Assembly (NCBI GenBank): GCA_027068695.1
Contig: JAMOMG010000227.1
Span: 1 to 8,068, forward strand
DNA length: 8,068 bases
Origin: Flavobacteriaceae bacterium
Lineage (GTDB): Bacteria > Bacteroidota > Bacteroidia > Flavobacteriales > Flavobacteriaceae
Direction of reading: 5' to 3'
A program made the translations under genes and the position numbers. Numbering within the stretch: the stretch's first letter is position 1; each line of letters opens with the position of its first letter. The notes under the pieces were generated by a model that saw nothing but the letters and a program-made list of their open reading frames with translations, did not search any database and had not been told where the DNA came from. Of the stretch, positions 1 to 6,557 are shown in pieces.

Positions 1-2
1 TA

Positions 3-1232
3 AAAGTAGCACAAGGAAATAAAGAGCCTGTTGATATTGTTGGTATGCGCTTAGATGATGCTATTGAATTTATAAAAGGTAAGAAAGGTACCGAAGTAAA
101 ACTTACACTTAAAAAATTAGATGGAACTATTAAGGTTATTTCAATAATAAGAGATGTAGTTGAACTGGAAGAGACTTTTGTTAAATCAAGTATTGTAAAA
201 AAAGACGGAAGAACATTTGGAGTTATTAATTTACCTAAATTTTACATTGATTTTGATGAAAAAAACTTTAGAAATTCAGCAACAGATATGGCACAAGAAA
301 TTGAACGCTTAAAGAAAGAAAATGTTGAAGGATTGATACTCGATTTAAGAAATAATGGTGGAGGTTCTTTAAAAACAGCCATAGAGATCTCTGGATTATT
401 TATCAATAAAGGTCCTATTGTTCAAGTAAAATATAGAGATAGAAGTCCTAATGTAAAAAGTGATAAAGATCCTAGAATACAGTGGAATGGTCCTTTAGTA
501 GTATTGGTAAACGAATTATCAGCTTCTGCATCAGAAATTTTTGCTGCTGCAATGCAAGATTATGGTAGAGCTGTAATTATTGGAGGAAAACAAACTTACG
601 GTAAGGGAACTGTACAAAGTGTTTTAGATCTTAATAGATACCATAACTTAAAGGAAGATATTGGAGCTTTAAAAATGACTATCCAAAAGTTCTATAGAAT
701 TAATGGAGGATCTACACAATTAGAAGGTGTACACTCTGATATTATATTGCCAGACAGATATAGCTATATGAATATTGGTGAACGCGATTTAGAAAACCCT
801 TTAAAATTTGATAAAGTTAAACAAGCTGACTATACCCTTTGGAATAATTATGAAAATTTTAGCCAAACAATTAACCGTAGTAAAAAACGAATTGCCAACA
901 ATAACTATTTTAAATTAATTGATCAAAATGCAAAATGGTTAAAAAAATCTCAAGATGACACGGTTATATATTTAAATTATAAAGCTTATAAAAAAGATTT
1001 AGAATATCATAAAAATCAATCTTTAAAATATAAAGCAATAGGAGATTACACCACCAATTTAACATATACATCTCCATTATATGAAAAAACTTTGTTGCAA
1101 AATGACAGTGATTTAGCCGAAAAACGTGAAGCATGGCATAAAAATCTAAAAAATGACATCTATGTTGAAGAGGCATTAAATGTACTAAGCGAATTAAAAA
1201 TTAAACCTCAGTATCAATTAGTAAAAAATTAA
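3..1232 (+). CDS. prc: C-terminal part of tail-specific (carboxy-terminal processing) protease, S41 family; 5' end outside window
   Basis: This is an envelope serine protease that degrades proteins recognised by their C-terminal tails. The reading frame is open from base 3, so the ATG at 45 is internal and the true start lies upstream; 409 codons are present. Counting from the codon at 3, the order is: the end of a PDZ domain (about residues 1-53, with EPVDIVGMRLDDAI typical of the family), the S41 peptidase domain (about 60-245) with the DLRNNGGG signature at 114-121, then the long C-terminal Tsp-type helical region (about 245-400). The catalytic dyad aligns with E. coli Tsp Ser430/Lys455: the middle Ser of SASASEIF (codon 525-527, residue 175) and the Lys of TYGKGT (codon 603-605, residue 201). 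The Asp of MQDYG (residue 186) is also kept. The active site therefore looks intact. The gene ends 17 bases before a strong terminator, so it is probably the last gene of its transcript. Family assignment is firm; the natural substrates are unknown. Confidence 0.95.
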   Translation, partial: KVAQGNKEPVDIVGMRLDDAIEFIKGKKGTEVKLTLKKLDGTIKVISIIRDVVELEETFVKSSIVKKDGRTFGVINLPKFYIDFDEKNFRNSATDMAQEIERLKKENVEGLILDLRNNGGGSLKTAIEISGLFINKGPIVQVKYRDRSPNVKSDKDPRIQWNGPLVVLVNELSASASEIFAAAMQDYGRAVIIGGKQTYGKGTVQSVLDLNRYHNLKEDIGALKMTIQKFYRINGGSTQLEGVHSDIILPDRYSYMNIGERDLENPLKFDKVKQADYTLWNNYENFSQTINRSKKRIANNNYFKLIDQNAKWLKKSQDDTVIYLNYKAYKKDLEYHKNQSLKYKAIGDYTTNLTYTSPLYEKTLLQNDSDLAEKREAWHKNLKNDIYVEEALNVLSELKIKPQYQLVKN

Positions 1233-1248
1233 CTTTTTTAAAATTTTG

Positions 1249-1286
1249 AAAACCCCATACCATTTTAAAATGGTATGGGGTTTTTT
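1249..1286 (+). terminator. Rho-independent terminator after the protease gene (perfect palindrome)
   Basis: The left arm (1249-1266) and right arm (1267-1284) are exact reverse complements over 18 bases. The core is CCCCATACC/GGTATGGGG, followed by a T run (1281-1286). The AT-rich centre would open as the loop, leaving a GC-rich stem of about 13-14 pairs. Because A residues precede the left arm, the element could also work in the opposite direction, but no minus-strand gene points at it. Confidence 0.9.
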
Positions 1287-1342
1287 ATGAAAGTTATTTA
1301 AAATAAAATTATTGCCTTTAAATGACCTCCATTTCATCTAAC

Positions 1343-1374
1343 CAAATAGCTATTTTATCAAATAGCTATTTTAA
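1343..1374. repeat. Tandem pair of 16-bp repeats, each containing a 12-bp palindrome
   Basis: Two adjacent copies (1343-1358 and 1359-1374) match at 15 of 16 positions. Each contains the perfect palindrome AAATAGCTATTT (1344-1355 and 1360-1371). The second copy ends 17 bases upstream of the putative -7 element of the Lgt-like gene, which is a plausible place for a transcription factor to bind. They could instead be a chance slippage duplication in AT-rich DNA. No cognate regulator can be named. Confidence 0.5.
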
Positions 1375-1391
1375 ATAACTGCAGTTTCGAG

Positions 1392-1399
1392 TAGGTTTG
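1392..1399 (+). promoter_or_regulatory. Putative Bacteroidota -7 promoter element for the Lgt-like gene cluster
   Basis: TAGGTTTG is a full match to the Bacteroidota -7 consensus TAnnTTTG. It lies 20 bases before the ATG at 1420, which would give a short leader. No clear TTTG element is present at the expected -33 spacing; that region is occupied by the tandem repeats, so the promoter may be weak or activator-dependent. This is a consensus match only. Confidence 0.4.
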
Positions 1400-1419
1400 A
1401 ACGAATTTCAGAAACCTAT

Positions 1420-2214
1420 ATGCACCCACAACTATTTACTTTTCAAGTACCCGATTTTTTGTCAAATCTATTTAACTCACAAGAAATTACAGTTTACACA
1501 TACGGTGTTTGTATTGTTTTAGGAACTGTAATTGCCTCTTTATACACTAAATGGAGAGCTAAAAAAGACTTAACAATCATTGAATTATCAAACTCTTTCT
1601 TCTACATTATTTTTATAGCAGGGTTTATTGGTGGAAAATTATTCTATTATTTAGAAAAACCTATTTACTATATTAAAAACCTACATTTATTACTTGATAA
1701 TTTCTCTGGTGGCTTTGTGTTTTATGGTTCATTTATAACTATCATTCCATTTGTAATTTGGTATTTAAAAAAATACAGAATGCCTATTTTACCTATGTTA
1801 GACATTTTGGCAATCACTACATTAATAGTACACAGTATAGGTAGGTTAGGATGCTTTTTTGGCGGTTGTTGCTACGGAAAACCTACCAATGCATTTACAG
1901 GAATGATATTTCCAAAAACAAATGGTGTTCACGTACATCCATCACAATTATATGAAATTACGGCCTTATTACTCATTATGGGAATTTTGTTCTACTACAA
2001 GAAAAAACAACAATTTAGCGGACAACTATTTTTATTATATATAAGCTTTTATGCTATTAGCAGAGCTATTTTAGAATTATTTAGAGGTGACAAAAGAGGC
2101 TATATCATAAACCAATATCTATCTCATTCCCAACTTGTTGCATTACTTATGTTGATAGGTGCTTCTTTCTTCTATCTAAAATTAAAAACAAAAAATAAAT
2201 TAACCTTTAAATAA
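1420..2214 (+). CDS. Divergent prolipoprotein diacylglyceryl transferase (Lgt) family membrane protein
   Basis: Canonical Lgt moves diacylglycerol from phosphatidylglycerol to the lipobox cysteine of prelipoproteins in the inner membrane. This 264-residue protein has the family's usual size and about seven hydrophobic segments (roughly 28-45, 60-78, 97-116, 126-147, 177-193, 201-221, 237-255). It keeps the GR-x-G signature at 141-144 (R142 corresponds to E. coli R143), HPSQLYE at 173-179, and ELFRGD with R222 in the place of E. coli R239. It departs from the classical enzyme in three ways: the His of the SFHGG motif (E. coli H103) is Tyr102 here, the Asn of GRIGN is Cys145, and the signature runs into a cysteine cluster, C145-x4-C150-C151. 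It is therefore probably a specialised paralogue rather than the housekeeping Lgt, so I leave the symbol blank. It is followed after 6 bases by a lipoprotein gene. The ATG at 1420 fits the first hydrophilic stretch. Family membership is firm; catalytic activity is uncertain. Confidence 0.85.
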   Translation: MHPQLFTFQVPDFLSNLFNSQEITVYTYGVCIVLGTVIASLYTKWRAKKDLTIIELSNSFFYIIFIAGFIGGKLFYYLEKPIYYIKNLHLLLDNFSGGFVFYGSFITIIPFVIWYLKKYRMPILPMLDILAITTLIVHSIGRLGCFFGGCCYGKPTNAFTGMIFPKTNGVHVHPSQLYEITALLLIMGILFYYKKKQQFSGQLFLLYISFYAISRAILELFRGDKRGYIINQYLSHSQLVALLMLIGASFFYLKLKTKNKLTFK

Positions 2215-2220
2215 CTAAAA

Positions 2221-2910
2221 ATGAAAAAAAGACTTTTAAATATCGGAATTCCATTAACACTATTATTAGTAGCAGTATTTATAATTGGACCTGCTTGTTC
2301 AAATCCTGATGATTATTCATACGATTGGTGGCCTGATGCAGATCAAGATGGATTTGGAGATTCATTTGAAAATCCTGTTTTGGAAACTAATAACAATGCT
2401 CCTGTAAACTATGTAAGAAACAATACAGATTGTGATGATACCAATGCTGATGTGTACCCTGGGGCAACAGAAATACCTGACAATTTAATTGATGAAGATT
2501 GCAATGGTAAAATTGCCATTACTTTTTATGCAGATAAAGATGGGGATGGTTTTGGAAATCCTAGCAGCTCAAAAATTATAGAAATAGATAATTATGATAG
2601 TGATGCCCCAGACGGTTATTCTTGGTATGCAGGTGATTGTGATGATGATAATGATGCTATTAACCCTTTAGTAGGTGAAATTCCTGAAAACGGTATAGAT
2701 GATAACTGTGATGGAAATACAGATATTGTTGAGTACTATATTGATGCTGACGGAGATGGTTATGGTTCTCAACAATTTACTGCTGCACAAGGTGTAACTA
2801 ATAATTTAGATTGTGATGATAGCAATGCTGAAATACACCCTTTTACTAAAGAATTATTAGATGACAGTATTGATAATGACTGTGATGGTGCAATTGATGA
2901 AATTAACTAA
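2221..2910 (+). CDS. Putative lipoprotein with three MopE-like metal-binding repeats
   Basis: This 229-residue protein starts 6 bases after the Lgt-like gene and is almost certainly co-transcribed with it. The N-terminus is a lysine/arginine-plus-hydrophobic signal ending in GPAC, so Cys26 is the probable lipidated residue; the lipobox is atypical, with Gly at -3. The following SNPDDYSYD is acidic, as in surface-export signals of flavobacterial lipoproteins. The rest is three copies of the 'putative metal-binding motif' (MopE family). Each has an Asp-rich DxDxDGxG loop (residues 39-46, 105-112, 175-182), then a DCDD motif (C71, C140, C198) and a D-x-D/N-C-D/N-G motif (C94, C163, C221). Each repeat thus has one cysteine pair, possibly a disulfide. 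The Asp loops resemble calcium-binding loops; copper binding, known for Methylococcus MopE, is not implied. The product is very acidic and is probably exposed on the cell surface or in the periplasm. The actual ligand and role are unknown. Confidence 0.85.
   Translation: MKKRLLNIGIPLTLLLVAVFIIGPACSNPDDYSYDWWPDADQDGFGDSFENPVLETNNNAPVNYVRNNTDCDDTNADVYPGATEIPDNLIDEDCNGKIAITFYADKDGDGFGNPSSSKIIEIDNYDSDAPDGYSWYAGDCDDDNDAINPLVGEIPENGIDDNCDGNTDIVEYYIDADGDGYGSQQFTAAQGVTNNLDCDDSNAEIHPFTKELLDDSIDNDCDGAIDEIN
2335..2889 (+). repeat. Three diverged protein-level repeats of the MopE-like motif
   Basis: The units cover 2335-2508, 2533-2715 and 2743-2889. They share the DxDxDG(F/Y)G - DCDD - P - EIP/LLD - IDxDC-x-G order in the protein, but have little DNA identity and differ in length, so they are old duplications. 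The second unit has the longest insertion between its Asp loop and DCDD motif (residues 113-138). The first has Gln in place of Gly in its loop (DADQDGFG). Confidence 0.8.
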
Positions 2911-2942
2911 AAATAACTTTAAAAAAACTAATATAAACAATT

Positions 2943-3377
2943 ATGAAAACAATATTTAAAATAGCAACAATACTCGTTCTTACTGTATCATTATTTAGCT
3001 GTGATAATGACAATAATCCTTCACCAAATGATACGCAATGTAATTATCAAGGTTTAACCTTTTTAGATACTGGTAACAACACACAAACATTAATACCAGA
3101 AACAGATTTAACTACCGACTTTTTCCCAAATAATGGCGGACCAGGAATTCCTGCAGTGGAAATTTATGGAGGAAATCCTTTTGTAGTATTTACAACAAAT
3201 GCTGTTACTGTGGGAGCAACTGAAAATATAAATATTATTATTAATGGCACAACATATCCTGTAACAGTTACTTGTCAAAGAGCAGGAACTTTAGTTGGGG
3301 AAGAATTTAGGTTTGATGTTACAGCAAATAATGTTGAAGCAGAATATTGTGTAGTAATTGATAGTGTAACTCCCTAA
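2943..3377 (+). CDS. Small putative lipoprotein of unknown function
   Basis: I do not recognise a family for this 144-residue protein. It has a clear lipoprotein signal: MKTIFK, a hydrophobic core, then the lipobox LFSC with Cys20 as the expected lipidated residue. It is followed by an acidic DNDNN stretch that suggests retention away from the inner membrane or export to the surface. The mature part (about 33-144) is rich in Thr, Val, Asn and Gly and appears mostly beta-strand, with three further cysteines (C33, C111, C136), two of which might pair. The gene begins 32 bases after the MopE-like gene with no terminator between them, so it is probably the last gene of the Lgt-like cluster; a hairpin terminator lies 155 bases downstream. 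Composition matches its neighbours. It is likely real because of the signal peptide and operon position, but no role can be given. Confidence 0.8.
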   Translation: MKTIFKIATILVLTVSLFSCDNDNNPSPNDTQCNYQGLTFLDTGNNTQTLIPETDLTTDFFPNNGGPGIPAVEIYGGNPFVVFTTNAVTVGATENINIIINGTTYPVTVTCQRAGTLVGEEFRFDVTANNVEAEYCVVIDSVTP

Positions 3378-3695
3378 GCAAAGTAGGCTTTATTATAATA
3401 GAATTATGAAAAATAAAATTTACATTTATATCTATTTGTTTGTTAATGCAGTATCACAACTATAAAACATGTGTTCAATGAAAGAAAATAAGTTGTGTAA
3501 TGAAAATTTATTGCGACAAATGAAGCAAAGTAAAATGAGGAAGCAACCTCATTTTTATGAAAATATTTTACATAAATCAAACTATGATTGAAATAAAAAC
3601 CAATGATAAAAATTGTAAGTTTACCAAAATCAGAAGTTGTCTATTTTAAAAAAATGCCAACAGAGTACATTTATAAAATTAATTAAACTTGCCAC
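3378..3695. other. 318-bp intergenic region: terminator plus kinase-gene leader
   Basis: The region holds the likely end of the Lgt-like cluster (hairpin at 3532-3556) and whatever drives the kinase gene. A second AT-rich dyad, TTTATG...CATAAA, lies just after the hairpin (3555-3577). For the kinase promoter only imperfect -7-like sequences are seen: TAAGTTTA at 3616-3623 and TACATTTA at 3666-3673. Neither has a TTTG at good spacing. Three short open frames exist: 3406-3465 (19 codons before the stop), 3469-3591 (40 codons) and 3603-3686 (27 codons). None has a recognisable product. The second runs through the terminator hairpin, which argues against it being a gene. Confidence 0.5.
3532..3556 (+). 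terminator. Probable Rho-independent terminator after the lipoprotein cluster
   Basis: A perfect 9-bp stem, AAAATGAGG (3532-3540) and CCTCATTTT (3547-3555), encloses a 6-base loop and is followed by a T run (3552-3556, partly within the stem). Its position 155 bases after the small lipoprotein gene and before the kinase gene suits a transcript end. It is a weaker hairpin than the one at 1249. Confidence 0.7.
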
Positions 3696-3698
3696 TTG
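3696..3698 (+). promoter_or_regulatory. TTG start codon of the sensor kinase gene
   Basis: Between the in-frame stop at 3684-3686 and this codon there are only ACT, TGC and CAC. The next in-frame ATG lies after the first propeller motif and would remove the whole signal peptide. TTG is therefore the only start that keeps a secreted N-terminus. No Shine-Dalgarno sequence is visible; the leader is A/T-rich. The weak start may hold kinase levels low. Confidence 0.75.
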
Positions 3699-6557
3699 AA
3701 AAGGACAAAACTCCATATTGCAATTATTTCTACATTATTAATATGGAGTTTTTCTTTTGCACAACAATTTACGAACTATACCACAAAAAAGGGCTTACCA
3801 AGCAACCATATTTACACTATTTTACAAGATACTAAAGGTTTTATTTGGTTTTTAACAGATAAAGGAATGGTAAAATACAACGGTAAAACTTTTACAACTT
3901 TTACAACCAAACAAGGATTACCTAACAATGATAATTGGGAAGGTTTTACAACTCCAGATGCTAAAGTTTGGTATTTATCAAAATCTAATAAATTAGGATA
4001 CATAAAAAATGACAGTGTATATTCTTTCCCTAATTTTAAAAAAGATGAAATAATAAACCCTATTTTTTCAAGTCAAATAGGAAACAACGTATATCCAACA
4101 GAACCAACCGATACTTTTGAATTAAAAAATGGAAAGTGGGTGAAATTTTTTGAAAATAGATGTAGGGGAAAAGATGTCGATAGAATTAAAATATTTCATA
4201 CTAAAGTTAACTACTTAACAACTACTATACTTCAAGATACTTTAAAAATTATTGGAGCAAAAGATTCAATAATTAAAAAACTTTTTATTAAACCTTTTTT
4301 TAGAAAATCTGCAAAAAGAAAACAATTAAATGATTCTTTATACTGCTGGGTTTCAGAAAAATATTACTTAATTCTTAATTTAAACAATTTAAAACTTACG
4401 CACTTAACATTTGAGAATGAAATTGGATTAGAAAAAGTAAAACAGGCTAGAATTAACATAGTTAATAATCAAATTCAAATAACAGGAACTGGTTTTGTAG
4501 GTTTCTTAGATAAAAAATTTCATATTAAAAAGCCTTATTTTTTCCCTAAAGAAATTAACGCTCATTTTGCACTTATAGATAAAAACAAAACAATTTGGTT
4601 AGCAACTTTTTCTAATGGCGTTTACAAGTTGCCTCACGTAAGGCTAGATATAAATTATAAATTAACAAATAAAAATACAGGAAAATTTAGCATAATAAAC
4701 AATACTATTTTTGTTAATGTATTTAATAACGGTTATTATAAATATAATCATTTAAAAAAAGATTTTGAGCTATTTTTAAAGGTTAAAAATTTTCCTTTTA
4801 AGGCTACAGAAATTAAAGAATTAAATACTTCTATTTTTCCTTCGAAAAATAAAATTACAATACTTAAAAACAATCATTTAAAAACTATTGATTATCAGAA
4901 AACAGAATTATTACAAAACCCGCAAGGTCATCAATTTATTTACTTTAATAAAAATCTATACAGCCTTTTTCCTTTTGGAATTAACAAAATAAATCCAATT
5001 GACCTAACCATTAAAAAAGAGTATTTACAATCAGGCTGTAATTATTTATATGTGTTTAATAATAAATTGCTTGTTGCAACATCTAATGGGTTAAAAGAAT
5101 TTAAAAATGATACTATTAAAAAAGTTAATTTTTCAAACCAATTTTTTGATAAATCTATATTAAGTCTCACTAAAATTTCAGATACCGAACTTTTAATAAA
5201 TACCGATGGCTTTGGAAGTTTTATTACAAATCTTAAAACGATTAAACAATTACCTGAATCTGCGTTTTTAACAGTTGAAAATGCCTATGTAGAAAACAAC
5301 AATATTTGGTTAGCAACCAACAAAGGTGTTTTCAAATACATTAAAAAGATAACAGGTTATGAATTAACTGAAAAATTTAATATAAATAATGGCTTACCTT
5401 CAAACACGATAAATGATATTCATATAAAGAAGAATAAAATTTTTGTGAGTACAAATAATGGTATTGCTATAGTACCAAAAAATCAAAAAAACACTTCTCA
5501 ATTTATAACCATTTATATAGATAAAGCTTTTTATAACAAAAGTAAAATACCAAATAAAAAAGCAGCTTTTAAGTATAAAAATGATAACAATGCAACATTT
5601 TATATCTCAAGTATTAATTATAATGAAAATAATAAAAATTTCAGTTTCCAATACAAATTAAATCCTGTTCAAAAAAATTGGATAACCACTACCTCAAACA
5701 ACATAAATTTTACTGATTTACCACCAAATAAATACAAATTAAGTGTTAATTCTCATGGAATAACAAAACATATAAATTTTCAAATATTACCATTATGGTA
5801 CCAAACTAGTATTGCTAAAATTATATTTATCCTATTATTTTTATCACTAACAACCGGAATTATTTTAATTATTAGGGAAAAGGAATTAGAAAAACAATTA
5901 AAAAAACTAAACACCCAAAAACAGTTATCAGAGTTTGAATTACACGCACTTCGTTCTCAAATGAATCCGCATTTTGTATTTAACTCTTTAAATGCTATTC
6001 AATATTTTATTACTAAAAATGATATTGAATTATCAGAAAAATATTTAGTGAAATTTTCACGATTAATTCGTAAGTTTTTCGACTTTTCAAGAACTAAGTT
6101 TATAAGCTTAGAACAAGAAATATCACTCCTTAAAAACTATTTAGAAATTGAAAAAATGCGTTTTGGTGACCAATTTAATTTTCAGTTTAATATTGATGAA
6201 AACTTAAACCTAGCTGAGCAAAAAATACCTTCAATGCTATTACAACCTATTGTTGAAAATGCGGTTAATCATGGATTATTTCACAATAAAGGAAATGGCT
6301 TGATAAAAATTGATTTTATAAAAAATAAAGATCTATTAATAGTTCAAATTTCTGATAATGGTATTGGATTAAAAAAGGCACAAGAAATTAAAGAAAATTC
6401 TATTAAAACACATGTTTCTAAATCTAACTCTATTCTAAAAGATAGAATTAATTTACTAAATCAATCAAAAGAATGGCATATCACTTATTCCATAAACGAA
6501 GTGAAAAACACAACTGGAACCATTGTTAAACTAACTTTTAAGCACCATGAAAACTAA
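3696..6557 (+). CDS. Two-component sensor: periplasmic propeller, Y_Y_Y domain, one membrane segment, LytS-type histidine kinase
   Basis: This 953-residue sensor probably detects an envelope signal and phosphorylates the LytTR regulator encoded next. The start is TTG: an in-frame TAA at 3684-3686 allows no upstream ATG, and starting here gives a good signal peptide (1-22, ending FSFA before QQ). The N-terminal sensor contains two-component-propeller repeats, clearest at about 33-80 (GFIWF..D.G..KYNG), 294-312 (KTIWLATFSNGVY) and 535-595 (NIWLATNKGVFKY, GLPSNTIND). The stretches between are too diverged to count blades. A Y_Y_Y-like domain follows (about 635-700), then one membrane helix (709-726) and a short coiled coil (727-750). 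The LytS-type core has MNPHF with phospho-acceptor His759. The ATPase part has LLQPIVENAVNHG (E854, N855) and SDNGIGL (D887, G889, G891). All key residues are present. It overlaps the regulator gene by 11 bp, which indicates translational coupling. The signal is unknown. Confidence 0.92.
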   Translation: MKRTKLHIAIISTLLIWSFSFAQQFTNYTTKKGLPSNHIYTILQDTKGFIWFLTDKGMVKYNGKTFTTFTTKQGLPNNDNWEGFTTPDAKVWYLSKSNKLGYIKNDSVYSFPNFKKDEIINPIFSSQIGNNVYPTEPTDTFELKNGKWVKFFENRCRGKDVDRIKIFHTKVNYLTTTILQDTLKIIGAKDSIIKKLFIKPFFRKSAKRKQLNDSLYCWVSEKYYLILNLNNLKLTHLTFENEIGLEKVKQARINIVNNQIQITGTGFVGFLDKKFHIKKPYFFPKEINAHFALIDKNKTIWLATFSNGVYKLPHVRLDINYKLTNKNTGKFSIINNTIFVNVFNNGYYKYNHLKKDFELFLKVKNFPFKATEIKELNTSIFPSKNKITILKNNHLKTIDYQKTELLQNPQGHQFIYFNKNLYSLFPFGINKINPIDLTIKKEYLQSGCNYLYVFNNKLLVATSNGLKEFKNDTIKKVNFSNQFFDKSILSLTKISDTELLINTDGFGSFITNLKTIKQLPESAFLTVENAYVENNNIWLATNKGVFKYIKKITGYELTEKFNINNGLPSNTINDIHIKKNKIFVSTNNGIAIVPKNQKNTSQFITIYIDKAFYNKSKIPNKKAAFKYKNDNNATFYISSINYNENNKNFSFQYKLNPVQKNWITTTSNNINFTDLPPNKYKLSVNSHGITKHINFQILPLWYQTSIAKIIFILLFLSLTTGIILIIREKELEKQLKKLNTQKQLSEFELHALRSQMNPHFVFNSLNAIQYFITKNDIELSEKYLVKFSRLIRKFFDFSRTKFISLEQEISLLKNYLEIEKMRFGDQFNFQFNIDENLNLAEQKIPSMLLQPIVENAVNHGLFHNKGNGLIKIDFIKNKDLLIVQISDNGIGLKKAQEIKENSIKTHVSKSNSILKDRINLLNQSKEWHITYSINEVKNTTGTIVKLTFKHHEN

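Noticed and set aside
45..47. ATG at 45 as the start of the protease gene
   Set aside because: The frame is open back to base 3 and the upstream codons encode conserved PDZ-domain sequence, so the gene is cut by the window edge.
964..1176. Minus-strand open frame of 70 codons
   Set aside because: It lies wholly inside the protease C-terminal region and has no recognisable product; it is a shadow of the coding strand.
1249..1284. Regulatory operator formed by the 36-bp palindrome
   Set aside because: The GC-rich core, the trailing T run and the position 17 bases after a stop codon fit a terminator better.
2221..2910. Copper-binding MopE orthologue
   Set aside because: Only the repeated motif family is shared. 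The Asp-rich loops are equally consistent with calcium binding, and nothing shows the MopE copper site.
3812..4003. Minus-strand open frame of 63 codons
   Set aside because: It is antisense to the propeller domain of the kinase and has no supporting features.
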